Assembly (NCBI RefSeq): GCF_031180975.1 | Contig: NZ_JAPSLI010000002.1 | Coordinates: 124,001 to 188,000 of the forward strand | DNA: 64,000 nucleotides | Direction: 5' to 3' | Origin: Microbacterium sp. | GTDB lineage: Bacteria > Actinomycetota > Actinomycetes > Actinomycetales > Microbacteriaceae | Shown: positions 55,617 to 64,000 of the stretch, piece by piece | How positions within the stretch are numbered: position 1 is the stretch's first letter | Layout of the letters: the number at the start of each line of letters is the position of its first letter | The notes under the pieces: generated by a model | What the model saw: only the letters and a program-made list of their open reading frames with translations | Told to the model about the DNA's origin: nothing | Databases searched by the model: none | Made by a program: the position numbers and the translations under genes

Positions 55617-57323
55617 GTGAACTCCGCGTCTCCGGCCGTCGTGCTCGTCGGCCGTGCGGACGCCGGCGACTGGCTCCTGTCGCTCGTCACCGATGGCACG
55701 CCGTCCGCACCGGTGCGCGTCACGCATGCCGCTCTCGTCGCCCGGGTGCGCCAGCTGGAGGTCGAGCACGCACCGCGCTGGACCGTGCGGAGCCTCCGCT
55801 CGTTCTACCCGCCGCTGCTCGCGGCGGGTGTGCGCCTGCGTCGCGCCCACGACCTGCTGCTGTGTCATGCGATCCTGCGCGACACAGCAGCACTGGAGCC
55901 GCCGCTGGCGGCATCCGCTCTCTGGTTGCGGGAGGACCCCGTGGCAGCGACCGCGGCGCCGGGCCTGTTCGAGGTATCCGGCGACGACAGCAGCACTGCG
56001 GAGTCGTTCGAGGAGGTGCGGGCGGAGTGGGTGCGTCAGCAGCAGGCCCTCGCGCGCGCTGCCGACGGCCGGCTCGCCTTGCTGTGCGCGGCGGAGTCGA
56101 CGGGCGCACTGGTCGCGGAGGAGATGACGGCCGCCGGTCTGCCGTGGAGCAGAGCCGTCCACGAGCGGATCCTCGACGAGCAGCTCGGCCCGCGGCCGCT
56201 GCGAGGTGGACGGCCGGCGATCATGGCGCGCCTCGCAACCGAGATCGCGCGCCTCTTGGACGACGAGAGCGTCAACCCCGACAGCCCGCCTCGGCTGCTG
56301 CGCACTCTGCACCGCGCCGGCGTGTTCGTGGAGTCCACATCGCGCTGGGAGCTGTCGCGCGTCGAGCACCCGGTCGTCGCGCCGCTGCTGCAGTACAAGA
56401 AGCTGGCCAGGCTGTTCACCGCGAACGGCTGGGCATGGCTCGACGAGTGGGTGCACGACGACCGGTTCCGGCCGGTGTACCTCACCGGTGGCGTCGTGAC
56501 CGGCCGGTGGGCGTCGTCGGGTGGGGGAGCGTTGCAGATCCCGCGGCAGCTGCGGGAGGCGGTGCGCGCCGATCCGGACTGGACGCTGGTCGGCGCGGAT
56601 GTCGCCCAGCTCGAGCCGCGTGTGCTCGCCGCGATGTCGCAGGACACCGCCATGGCGGATGCCGCGCGCGGCGCAGACCTCTACGAGGGCGTGGTCCGCT
56701 CCGGTGCGGTCGCCACGCGCGACGAGGCGAAGTACGCCGTGCTCGGCGCGATGTACGGGGCGACCACCGGTGAGAGCGGACGCCTCGTACCGCGGCTGCG
56801 CGCGGTGTTCCCCCGCGCGATGGGCCTGGTCGACGCGGCGGCGAGGACGGGGGAGGACGGCGGCGTGGTGAGCACCCTGCTCGGGCGCAGCTCGCCCCGA
56901 CCGGATGCCGGCTGGCAGAGCACCCAGTCGCGTGCCAGCGACCCGGGCGCCGGCGGTGCGGACGAGTCCCGCGCACGCAGCCGGGCGCGGGATCGAGGCC
57001 GCTTCACCCGCAACTTCGTCGTGCAGGGCACCGCCGCCGAGTGGGCGCTGCTGTGGCTGGCGGAGATCCGCCACCGGCTGAGTGCGTTGCCCCCGGCATC
57101 CGTCCCCGCCACCGCCTCGGGGCCGGTGTTCTCGACCAGGGCGCACCTGGCGTTCTTCCTGCACGACGAGGTGATCGTGCACTGCCCGCGCGAGCAGGCC
57201 GAGGCCGTGGCGGATGCCGTGCGGCAGGCGGCCGATGCGGCCACGGCGCGGCTGTTCCCCGGCTTCCCCGTGGACATCCCGCTCGACCTGCGCACCAGTG
57301 ATCACGCGGGCAAGTCCGCGTAG
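55617..57323 (+). CDS. Bifunctional 3'-5' exonuclease/DNA polymerase (PolA-like, no 5' nuclease)
   Basis: This 568-residue actinobacterial PolA relative lacks the N-terminal 5' nuclease. The polymerase palm is visible: DWTLVGADVAQLEPRVLAAMS (motif A Asp), the O-helix-like KYAVLGAMYGATTGESG, and motif C HDEVIVHCP (His-Asp). FVVQGTAAEWALLWL precedes motif C. The N-terminal third is a shortened exonuclease-like region with few clear catalytic acids, so exonuclease activity is doubtful. GTG 55617 is the first start after the previous gene, and its stop codon is the first half of the rnpB -10 box. Confidence 0.9.
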   Translation: MNSASPAVVLVGRADAGDWLLSLVTDGTPSAPVRVTHAALVARVRQLEVEHAPRWTVRSLRSFYPPLLAAGVRLRRAHDLLLCHAILRDTAALEPPLAASALWLREDPVAATAAPGLFEVSGDDSSTAESFEEVRAEWVRQQQALARAADGRLALLCAAESTGALVAEEMTAAGLPWSRAVHERILDEQLGPRPLRGGRPAIMARLATEIARLLDDESVNPDSPPRLLRTLHRAGVFVESTSRWELSRVEHPVVAPLLQYKKLARLFTANGWAWLDEWVHDDRFRPVYLTGGVVTGRWASSGGGALQIPRQLREAVRADPDWTLVGADVAQLEPRVLAAMSQDTAMADAARGADLYEGVVRSGAVATRDEAKYAVLGAMYGATTGESGRLVPRLRAVFPRAMGLVDAAARTGEDGGVVSTLLGRSSPRPDAGWQSTQSRASDPGAGGADESRARSRARDRGRFTRNFVVQGTAAEWALLWLAEIRHRLSALPPASVPATASGPVFSTRAHLAFFLHDEVIVHCPREQAEAVADAVRQAADAATARLFPGFPVDIPLDLRTSDHAGKSA

Positions 57324-57326
57324 ACT
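57321..57326 (+). promoter_or_regulatory. -10 box (TAGACT) of rnpB, overlapping the upstream stop codon
   Basis: The TAG stop of the polymerase gene (57321-57323) is the first half of TAGACT. The start site would be at about 57333, the 5' end of the RNA. Confidence 0.6.
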
Positions 57327-57332
57327 GGGCAT

Positions 57333-57698
57333 GCGAGCGGGTCGGCCGGACGGTCGCGTTGCGGTTCACCGCACCGAGGAACGTCCGGGCTCCGCAGGGC
57401 AGGGCGGTGGGTAACACCCACCCGGAGTGATCCGCGAGACAGTGCCACAGAGAGAAGACCGCCGGACTCCGGTCCGGTAAGGGTGAAAGGGTGGTGTAAG
57501 AGACCACCGGGGGGCGCGGTGACGCGTCCCGCCAGGTAAACCTCGCCCGGAGCAAGACCAGACAGAGGATGATGACGCGGCCCGCCGAGTCCTCGGGTAG
57601 GTCGCTGGAGCGGCACGGCAACGTGTCGCCGAGAGAGATGGCCGTCGAAGGGGCTCGCGCCCCGGAACAGAACCCGGCGTACAGGCCGGCCCGCTCGC
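57333..57698 (+). ncRNA. rnpB: RNase P RNA, bacterial type A
   Basis: The 5' GCGAGCGGGTCGGCC pairs with GGCCGGCCCGCTCGC at the 3' end (closing stem P1). The conserved cores are present: GAGGAACGTCCGGGCTCC, then the ACAGAGAGAAGACC region, GGTAAGGGTGAAAGGGTGG with AAGAGACCACC, and the specificity-domain AACCCGGCGTACAGGCC near the end. It matures the 5' ends of tRNAs. Confidence 0.97.
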
Positions 57699-57709
57699 TC
57701 CTCAACACG

Positions 57710-57739
57710 AATGCCCGGATCCGCTCGGATCCGGGCATT
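57710..57739. terminator. Hairpin terminator of rnpB (shared with ppgK)
   Basis: A perfect 13-bp stem (57710-57722 with 57727-57739), loop of 4, stands 12 bases past the RNase P RNA and 18 bases beyond the ppgK stop on the other strand. Confidence 0.88.
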
Positions 57740-57756
57740 TGCGCGTACGTGTCGGG

Positions 57757-58503
57757 TCAGATGTCGGCCGCGAGAGAGGCGGCGCCGATGATCCCGGACG
57801 AGTTGCGGTGCACGGCCGCGACGATCGGGGTGTTCAGCTCCAGCAGCGGCAGGAACTTCTCGGGGTGCTTGGAGACGCCGCCGCCGACGACGAACAGGTC
57901 GGGGCTGAACAGGAACTCGACGTGGCTGTAGAACTCCTGCAGGCGCGCGGACCAGTCCACCCATGAGAGCTGCTCGCGCTCCATCGCCGAGTAAGCCGTC
58001 CAGCGCTCGATCGATTCGCCGTCACGCTTGAGGTGGCCGAGCTCGGTGTTCGGGATGAGGACGCCGTCGTACAGGAAGGCCGAGCCGATCCCGGTGCCGA
58101 GCGTGGTCATGATGGTCAGGCCCCTGGCGTCGCGCGCTGCGCCGTGTCGCGCCTCCGCCACGCCGGCGGCATCCGCGTCGTTCACGAAGCTGATGTGGCG
58201 GCCCAGGCCGTCCTCGAAGAACTTCTCCGCCTCGAAGCCGATCCAGTCCTTCGCGATGTTCGCGGCGGACAGGGTGCGGCCGCGCTTGACGATCGCGGGG
58301 AACGCGACGCCGAGCGGCAGCTGCGAGTCGGCCACGCCGAGTACCTGCAGCACCTCTCGGACCGTCTCGAGCACGTCCGCGGGACGCGCACCCTGCGGCG
58401 TGGGGACGCGAACGCGCTCGGAGTCGAGCGTGCCGTGCGCGAGGTTGACGATTCCTGCCTTGATGCCCGTGCCGCCGATGTCGACGCCGATTGCCTGTGC
58501 CAT
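57757..58503 (-). CDS. ppgK: Polyphosphate glucokinase (ROK family)
   Basis: This 248-residue ROK-family kinase phosphorylates glucose with polyphosphate (and often ATP). The phosphate loop VDIGGTGIKAGIV stands at residues 7-19, with the catalytic Asp and sugar contacts in FVNDADAAGVAEARHGA, and TLGTGIGSAF. VPNTELGHLKRDGES carries the Glu/His pair typical of ppgK. Length and the short C-terminus match actinobacterial enzymes. ATG 58503 is seven bases after TAGGCT, a leaderless start; the 8-codon extension upstream is excluded on that ground. Confidence 0.94.
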   Translation of the reverse strand: MAQAIGVDIGGTGIKAGIVNLAHGTLDSERVRVPTPQGARPADVLETVREVLQVLGVADSQLPLGVAFPAIVKRGRTLSAANIAKDWIGFEAEKFFEDGLGRHISFVNDADAAGVAEARHGAARDARGLTIMTTLGTGIGSAFLYDGVLIPNTELGHLKRDGESIERWTAYSAMEREQLSWVDWSARLQEFYSHVEFLFSPDLFVVGGGVSKHPEKFLPLLELNTPIVAAVHRNSSGIIGAASLAADI

Positions 58504-58510
58504 GGCGATT

Positions 58511-58516
58511 AGCCTA
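58511..58516 (-). promoter_or_regulatory. -10 box (TAGGCT) of ppgK
   Basis: TAGGCT on the minus strand ends 7 bases before the ATG at 58503; leaderless layout. Confidence 0.6.
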
Positions 58517-58571
58517 GCGACGTCCACGCGCGGGATTAGGATCGTGACGAGATCCCGACGAAGGAGCTGGC

Positions 58572-58784
58572 ATGTCCGACGGCGACGAGAAGTACTGGTA
58601 CAACCTCAGCACCGGAGAGGTCGAGTTCGGCATGCAGTCCGCCGCCGTCGATCGCGTCGGTCCGTTCGACACGGCCGAGGAGGCGGCCCGGGCGCCGGAG
58701 ACCCTCCGTGAGCGCTCCCGGGCGTGGGCCGAGGAAGAGGCGGCAGAGGACGGCTGGGGCCGCAAGGCCGAGGGCGACAGGTGA
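58572..58784 (+). CDS. Small SPOR-like protein preceding glnA2
   Basis: This 70-residue protein begins SDGDEKYWYNLSTGEVEFGMQ and then has GPFDTAEEAARAPETLRERSRAW, a highly charged helix. Small proteins of this form, sometimes called SPOR-domain-like, occur next to glutamine synthetase in actinobacteria; no function is known. The ATG has AAGGAG upstream, and TAGGAT lies about 25 bases before it. Its stop overlaps the glnA2 start (GTGA), so it is coupled to that gene. Confidence 0.8.
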   Translation: MSDGDEKYWYNLSTGEVEFGMQSAAVDRVGPFDTAEEAARAPETLRERSRAWAEEEAAEDGWGRKAEGDR

Positions 58785-60124
58785 GCGTGGACAAGCAGCG
58801 CGACTTCGTGCTCCGCACGATCGAGGAGCGCGGCGTGAAGTTCGTGCGCCTCTGGTTCACCGACGTCATCGGCACGCTGAAGTCGGTGGCGATCGCCCCG
58901 GCCGAGGTCGAGGGCGCCTTCGCCGAGGGGATCGGGTTCGACGGCTCCGCCATCGAAGGCCTCACCCGCACCTTCGAATCCGACCTGCTGGCGCAGCCCG
59001 ACCCGACCACATTCCAGATCCTGCCGTGGCGCGGTGAGGTGGATCCCACTGCGCGGATGTTCTGCGACCTGACCACGCCGGACGGGCGGCCGGCCGTGTC
59101 CGACCCGCGCAACGTGCTGCGCCGCGCGCTCGCGAAGGCCGCCGACGCCGGGTTCACCTTCTACACGCACCCCGAGATCGAGTTCTACCTGCTGAAGTCG
59201 TCGTCGTTCGGGCCGGAGGGCCCCGTGCCGGTCGACTCGGCCGGCTACTTCGACAACGTCCCCGGCGGCACCGCGCACGACTTCCGCCGCAGTTCGGTGC
59301 GGATGCTGGAGGACCTCGGCATCTCGGTGGAGTACAGCCACCACGAGGGCGGCCCCGGGCAGAACGAGATCGACCTGCGCTACGCCGACGCTCTGACCAC
59401 CGCCGACAACATCATGACGTTCCGCACCGTGGTGAAGGAGGTCGCCATCGCGGAGGGCGTGTACGCCACGTTCATGCCGAAGCCGCTCAGCAACCACCCC
59501 GGCAGTGGCATGCACACCCACATGTCGCTGTTCGAGGGCGACACCAACGCGTTCTACGAGGCGGGGGCCAAGTACCAGCTGTCGCAGACCGGCCGCCGCT
59601 TCATCGCCGGCCTGCTGCGGCATGCCAACGAGATCGCCGCGGTCACGAACCAGTTCGTCAACTCGTACAAGCGACTCTGGGGCGGCGACGAGGCGCCGAG
59701 CTTCGTCACGTGGGGGCACAACAACCGCTCCGCCCTGGTGCGCGTGCCGATGTACAAGCCCAACAAGGGCCAGTCGACACGCGTCGAGTACCGTGCCCTG
59801 GATTCGGCGTGCAACCCGTATCTCGCCTACGCGCTGATGCTCGCCGCCGGGCTCAAGGGCATCGAGGAGGAGTACGAACTCCCGCCCGAGGCGGAGGACA
59901 ACGTGTGGTCCCTCAGCGACGCGGAACGACGTGCGCTGGGGTACGCCCCGCTGCCGGCCAGCCTGGACCACGCCCTCGAGTACATGCAGGAGTCAGAGCT
60001 GGTGGCGGAGACGCTGGGCGAGCAGGTCTTCAACTACGTGCTGCTCAACAAGCGCAAGGAGTGGGAGGCGTACCGCGGTCAGGTGACGCCGTTCGAGCTC
60101 GAGAACAACCTCGGACTGCTCTGA
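58781..60124 (+). CDS. glnA2: Glutamine synthetase, GlnA2-like
   Basis: This 447-residue type I glutamine synthetase makes glutamine from glutamate, ammonia and ATP. It has GIGFDGSAIEGLTR, the nucleotide/metal motif FTFYTHPEIEFYLL, GPGQNEIDLRY, FMPKPLSNHPGSGMHTHMSL and the glutamate-binding NNRSALVRVP followed by RVEYRALDSACNPYL. Where the E. coli enzyme has the adenylylated Tyr in NLYDLP, this one reads NVWSLS, so it should escape GlnE control, as in the GlnA2/GSI-alpha group. GTG 58781 overlaps the preceding stop. Confidence 0.93.
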   Translation: MSVDKQRDFVLRTIEERGVKFVRLWFTDVIGTLKSVAIAPAEVEGAFAEGIGFDGSAIEGLTRTFESDLLAQPDPTTFQILPWRGEVDPTARMFCDLTTPDGRPAVSDPRNVLRRALAKAADAGFTFYTHPEIEFYLLKSSSFGPEGPVPVDSAGYFDNVPGGTAHDFRRSSVRMLEDLGISVEYSHHEGGPGQNEIDLRYADALTTADNIMTFRTVVKEVAIAEGVYATFMPKPLSNHPGSGMHTHMSLFEGDTNAFYEAGAKYQLSQTGRRFIAGLLRHANEIAAVTNQFVNSYKRLWGGDEAPSFVTWGHNNRSALVRVPMYKPNKGQSTRVEYRALDSACNPYLAYALMLAAGLKGIEEEYELPPEAEDNVWSLSDAERRALGYAPLPASLDHALEYMQESELVAETLGEQVFNYVLLNKRKEWEAYRGQVTPFELENNLGLL

Positions 60125-60133
60125 GACGCGGCC

Positions 60134-63115
60134 ATGGCGCGCCCTGACGCATCAGTGTCGCTGTCGGCGCTGGCTCGGCTCGGCTTCGTCGAGCTTTCGG
60201 CGGCGTCCGCCGCGCTCACCGAGCTCGCCGAATTGACCGGTCTCGACCGTGTCGAGCTGGTCGACGGGCTGGACGCTGCCGACCCCGATGCGGCCGCGAC
60301 CGGTCTGCTGCGCATCGCCCGGCGCGACGCCGAGATCGTGACGCGTGTGCTGCGGGACGCCGAGACGCGCACCGCCGCGTGGCGACTGCTGGGCGCTTCG
60401 CCCGGGCTGGCGGCCTTCTTCGTCCGCCGACCGAGCGCCTTCACGACCGACGGGTTGCGCCGCACCGAGCTGCCTGGCCCCGACGAGCTCCGCGCCCGGA
60501 TGCTGGCCGCGGTCGATGAGCGCGACGGGTTCGGCAGCGCCGGTGACGCGGCCCGGGTGGCGCTGCGCATCGAATACCGCCGCTGCCTCGCCGAGATCGC
60601 CGCTGCCGACCTCGCCGCGCCGGATGCCGTCGCGGCGGTCGCCGCGGTGTCGGCCGCCCTTGCGGATGCTGCGGCCGCGGCGCTCGAAGGGGCGCTCGCG
60701 ATCGCCAGGGCGGAGCTCGCAACGGATGGACGGCAGGCGTCGGCGGCCGAGATCGCCGCCACCCGGCTGGCGGTCATCGGGATGGGCAAGGCGGGGGCGC
60801 GTGAGCTGAACTACGTCAGCGATGTCGACGTGATCTTCGTCGCCGGCACCGCGGACGAGGAGATCGTCGGTGAGGCGCGGGCCGTGGACATCGCCACCCG
60901 GCTGGCCCGCGAGACGATGCGCGCCCTGTCCGGCGTGGAGTCAGAGCCGCCGCTGTGGGAGGTCGACGCCGCGCTCCGGCCCGAGGGCAAGCAGGGCCCC
61001 CTGGTGCGCTCCCTCGGCTCGCACCTGGCCTACTACGACCGCTGGGCGAAGAGCTGGGAGTTCCAGGCACTGCTGAAGGCGCGAGCACTGGCCGGCGATC
61101 CGGAGCTCGGCGCCGAATACATCGCCGCCGTACAGCCGAAGGTGTGGTCGAGCGCGGCGCGCGAGGACTTCGTCGGCAGTGTGCAGCGGATGCGGGAACG
61201 GGTCACCGATCACATCCCGCCGGAGGACGTCGCCTACCAGCTGAAGCTCGGCCCCGGCGGCCTGCGCGACATCGAGTTCACGGTGCAGCTGCTGCAGCTC
61301 GTGCACGGCTTGAGCGACCCCAGCCTGCGCACACGCGGCACCCTGGAGTCCCTGGACGCCCTCGTCGAGGGCGGGTACATCGGGCGCGTCGAGTCGGCGT
61401 CGTTCGCCGAGCAGTACCGCATCCTGCGTCTCATCGAGCACAGGCTGCAACTGCGCGACCTGCAGCGCACGCACCTCGTGCCGCGCGACGACGACGGCCT
61501 GCGTCTGCTGGCACGCGCCACCGGCCTGGCCGACAGCGCCACCGGCATCCGTGAGGTGTGGGAGGGCGTCCGGCGCGAGGTGCGCGAGCAGCACGTGCGG
61601 CTGTTCTACCGCCCGCTGCTCACCGCCGTCGCGTCCCTGCCCGCGGAGGAGCGCACCCTGTCGACGGCGCAGGCGGGGGAGCGGCTCGCCGCGATCGGCT
61701 TCCGGGACCCGGGCGGAGCGCTGCGCCACATCGCCGCTCTCACATCGGGGATCAGCCGCAAGGCGACCATCCAGCGGCATCTGATGCCGGTGATGCTGCG
61801 CTGGTTCGCCGACGGCACCGACCCGGACTACGGTCTGGTCGCGTTCCGCCGGATCAGTGAACGACTCGGCGACACGCACTGGTTCCTGCGCATGCTGCGC
61901 GACTCGTCCGGGGCAGCGGAGCGCCTGACCCTGCTGCTGTCGAGCTCACGGTACGTGGGCGAGCTGATGGAGTGGACCCCGGAGTCGGTCGCCTGGCTGG
62001 ACAGCGCCGAGGCTCTCCGCCCGCGCGGCTGGGCGGCGCTGGACGAGGAGGCGCGCGCGATCCAGACGCGGCATGCGACGACGAAGCCGGCGTTGCGGGC
62101 GGTCCGGGCGCTGCGGCGCCGGGAGTTGCTGCGCACGGCGATGGGCGCGGTGCTGGGCAGCATCGGCATCGAGGAGGTCGCGCAGGCGCTGACCGAGATC
62201 ACCGAGGCGACCATCCAGGCGGCTCTGCGGGCGGTCCGTCGCGAGGTGGTCCCGGCCCAGGACGACGCGCTCGACTTCTCCATCATCGGCATGGGGCGGT
62301 TCGGCGGTGCGGAGCTCGGCTTCGGCTCGGACGCGGACGTGCTGTTCGTGTACGACCCCAACGGCGTGGAGCCGCAGCGGGCGCAGCGGCTGGCGCAGGA
62401 CATCGTCGCGGGGCTGCGGGAGCATCTCGCGGACCACCGCGTGCCCCTGGACCTCGACGCGGACCTGCGGCCGGAGGGGCGCAACGGTCCGATCGTGCGC
62501 ACGATCGACGCCTACGCCGAGTACTACCGACGCTGGTCGCTGTCGTGGGAGGCGCAGGCGCTGCTGCGTGCGCGCGGCGTCGCCGGGAGTGCGAAACTGA
62601 TCGCGCGCTTCATGGAACTGGCCGACAGCGTGCGCTACCCGCAGGACGTCTCGCCGCAGGATGTGCGGGAGATCAAGCGGATCAAGGCGCGGGTGGAGGG
62701 CGAGCGGCTGCCACAGGGCGTGGACCCGCGCCGGCATCTGAAGCTGGGGCCGGGGACCCTCAGCGACGTGGAGTGGATGGTGCAGGTGCTGCAACTGCAA
62801 CACGGGTTCCGCATCCCCGAGCTGCGCACCACCTCCACTCTGCGCGCGCTGACGGCCGCGGTGGACGCCGGGCTGATTCCCGCAGAGGCGGCGGAACTGC
62901 TCCGGGAGGCGTGGGTGCTGTCCAGCCGGCTCCGATCCGCGATGACGCTGCTCACCGGGCAGACCAGGGATGCGCTGCCGACCGACATCCGCGAGCTGGA
63001 CGGCGTCGGGCGGCTGCTCGGCTATCCCGACCGATCGGCCATCGCGCTGGACGAGGATTATCTGCGGGTCACCCGGCGGGCACGCCGCGTGTTCGAGCAG
63101 CAGTTCTACGGATGA
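60134..63115 (+). CDS. glnE: Bifunctional glutamine synthetase adenylyltransferase/deadenylase
   Basis: This 993-residue protein adenylylates and deadenylylates glutamine synthetase according to nitrogen status. It has two nucleotidyltransferase domains: the N-terminal with ELNYVSDVDVIFVAG (about 225-240) and the C-terminal with ELGFGSDADVLFVYD (about 725-740), each with the two metal Asp residues. LRPEGKQGPLVRSL and LRPEGRNGPIVRT follow them. The ATG at 60134 is nine bases after the glnA2 stop. Its likely target is the other GS (GlnA1), since GlnA2 here lacks the Tyr. Confidence 0.96.
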   Translation: MARPDASVSLSALARLGFVELSAASAALTELAELTGLDRVELVDGLDAADPDAAATGLLRIARRDAEIVTRVLRDAETRTAAWRLLGASPGLAAFFVRRPSAFTTDGLRRTELPGPDELRARMLAAVDERDGFGSAGDAARVALRIEYRRCLAEIAAADLAAPDAVAAVAAVSAALADAAAAALEGALAIARAELATDGRQASAAEIAATRLAVIGMGKAGARELNYVSDVDVIFVAGTADEEIVGEARAVDIATRLARETMRALSGVESEPPLWEVDAALRPEGKQGPLVRSLGSHLAYYDRWAKSWEFQALLKARALAGDPELGAEYIAAVQPKVWSSAAREDFVGSVQRMRERVTDHIPPEDVAYQLKLGPGGLRDIEFTVQLLQLVHGLSDPSLRTRGTLESLDALVEGGYIGRVESASFAEQYRILRLIEHRLQLRDLQRTHLVPRDDDGLRLLARATGLADSATGIREVWEGVRREVREQHVRLFYRPLLTAVASLPAEERTLSTAQAGERLAAIGFRDPGGALRHIAALTSGISRKATIQRHLMPVMLRWFADGTDPDYGLVAFRRISERLGDTHWFLRMLRDSSGAAERLTLLLSSSRYVGELMEWTPESVAWLDSAEALRPRGWAALDEEARAIQTRHATTKPALRAVRALRRRELLRTAMGAVLGSIGIEEVAQALTEITEATIQAALRAVRREVVPAQDDALDFSIIGMGRFGGAELGFGSDADVLFVYDPNGVEPQRAQRLAQDIVAGLREHLADHRVPLDLDADLRPEGRNGPIVRTIDAYAEYYRRWSLSWEAQALLRARGVAGSAKLIARFMELADSVRYPQDVSPQDVREIKRIKARVEGERLPQGVDPRRHLKLGPGTLSDVEWMVQVLQLQHGFRIPELRTTSTLRALTAAVDAGLIPAEAAELLREAWVLSSRLRSAMTLLTGQTRDALPTDIRELDGVGRLLGYPDRSAIALDEDYLRVTRRARRVFEQQFYG

Positions 63116-63165
63116 GGGGCGCCGGCATGCGGTCGGCGATATCGACGCAGGAGGATGAGCGAGAG

Positions 63166-64000
63166 ATGACGAAGATCGGCATCGTGTGGAACCCGACGAA
63201 GGTCGCCGAGCAGGAGCTGCGTGCAGCGGTGGAGGCCTCGTTCGGCGACGACACCGAGGTGATGTGGTGGGAGACGCGGGCCGAGGATCCGGGCCGGGCG
63301 ATGGCGGCGGAGGCGGTGCTCGCGGGATGCGAGACGGTGATCGCCGTCGGCGGCGACGGCACGGTGCGCACCGTGGCGGAGGTGGTCTCGTCGGCAGCGG
63401 GACAGGGCAAGGGCACCCCGACGCTCGGCATCGTGCCGCAGGGGACCGGCAACCTGCTGGCGCGGAACCTCGGCATCCCGCTCGGCGACATGCAGAAGGC
63501 ACTGGCGGTGATCGCGGCGGGGGAGACGCGCCGCATCGACATGGGGTGGGTGCGCGCAGATCAGCAGGACGAGGAGACCGGCTTCCTGGTGATGATCGGA
63601 TTCGGTCTCGACGCGCACATGCTCGCCGAGACCGACGACGATCTGAAGGACAAGGCCGGTTGGCTGGCGTACGTCGAGGCGATGGGGCGCGCCGTGACCG
63701 CCGCGGAGACCGTCGAGTTCGATCTCACGGTCGACGGCGGAGACCTCGAACGTGCCACCGGTCACACCCTGCTGATCGGCAACTGCGGCATGATCCAAGG
63801 CGGTGTGACGCTGCTTCCGGATGCCGAACCGGACGACGGCCGCCTCGACCTGCTGCTGGTCAGCGCGGAGAACGCCTTGGAGTGGATGCAGACCGTCCGT
63901 TCCGTGGTGTGGGACAACGGCCTGAGGCGGATCCTGGGTGGCGCGGGCGACGCGGTGAGCACGGATTCGGCTCGCCACCTGACGGCGGAGACGGTCAGCG
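63166..64000 (+). CDS. Diacylglycerol kinase catalytic-domain protein, cut by the right edge
   Basis: The frame runs from ATG 63166 off the window end (278 codons). It begins MTKIGIVWNPTKVAEQEL, has the nucleotide-binding GGDGTVRTVAE (62-72), the family motif VPQGTGNLLARNLGIP (90-105), and later GFGLDAHMLAET and GNCGMIQGGVTLLPDAEPDDGRLDLLLV. This is the lipid-kinase (DAGK/YegS/sphingosine kinase) fold that phosphorylates diacylglycerol or related lipids in actinobacterial membranes. AGGAGG lies 11 bases before ATG 63166; an in-frame ATG at 63127 is an alternative. Confidence 0.92.
   Translation, partial: MTKIGIVWNPTKVAEQELRAAVEASFGDDTEVMWWETRAEDPGRAMAAEAVLAGCETVIAVGGDGTVRTVAEVVSSAAGQGKGTPTLGIVPQGTGNLLARNLGIPLGDMQKALAVIAAGETRRIDMGWVRADQQDEETGFLVMIGFGLDAHMLAETDDDLKDKAGWLAYVEAMGRAVTAAETVEFDLTVDGGDLERATGHTLLIGNCGMIQGGVTLLPDAEPDDGRLDLLLVSAENALEWMQTVRSVVWDNGLRRILGGAGDAVSTDSARHLTAETVS

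Noticed and set aside
54261..57332. Long minus-strand extension of the aldo/keto reductase frame
   Set aside because: It runs antisense through three well supported plus-strand genes; the reductase start at 54260 has a good ribosome site.

Overview
The window is high-GC actinobacterial DNA. The gene set points to Microbacteriaceae, and Microbacterium is my best guess: a DUF3145 gene, glnA2-glnE, a PucR-type regulator upstream of fabD-fabH-acpP-fabF, polyphosphate glucokinase, and a PolA-like exonuclease/polymerase lacking the 5' nuclease. Many genes have a TANNNT -10 box only 6-7 bases before the start codon (leaderless transcription). No phage, IS element, CRISPR array or rRNA was seen.

Bases 1-21014 are one enormous open reading frame (at least 7003 residues, start off the left edge). 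It encodes a modular secreted or surface protein. In order it has a chitin-binding-like motif, a long block of Ala/Gly/Val-rich repeats of about 54 residues, short beta modules, beta-helix-like and Asp-rich calcium-binding stretches, Calx-beta-like domains, a repeated Trp/Gly module, RTX nonapeptide repeats, two related lectin-like domains and a final Calx-beta domain. No sortase signal ends it, and no secretion genes lie downstream. This is the most unusual object in the window.

Bases 21071-35654 hold mostly housekeeping genes. These are thioesterase tesB divergent from an unknown gene; a tightly overlapped mscS - truncated haemoglobin - FAD dehydrogenase operon whose last gene carries a frameshift; pepN; ferrochelatase; rpiB-nei; an AGCS symporter; a PaiB-like protein overlapping an amidohydrolase; and dps. 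Bases 35793-42910 hold a gamma carbonic anhydrase, tRNA-Met, YihY, KTSC and DUF72 genes, an orphan DUF262/HNH nuclease (possible defence gene), a putative Fe(II)/2-oxoglutarate oxygenase and DUF3145.

Bases 43052-50638, read on the minus strand, form a metabolic block: aceE makes acetyl-CoA, a FasR-like PucR regulator follows, then fabD-fabH-acpP-fabF make fatty acids. A perfect inverted repeat upstream of fabD is a candidate operator. Bases 50792-58503 contain tRNA-Val, phzF-like, dihydrofolate-reductase-like, acyltransferase-3, aldo/keto reductase, YchJ-like, zinc-ribbon and PolA-like genes, the RNase P RNA and ppgK. Bases 58572-64000 contain a small protein, glnA2 and glnE (nitrogen control), and a diacylglycerol-kinase-family gene cut by the right edge.
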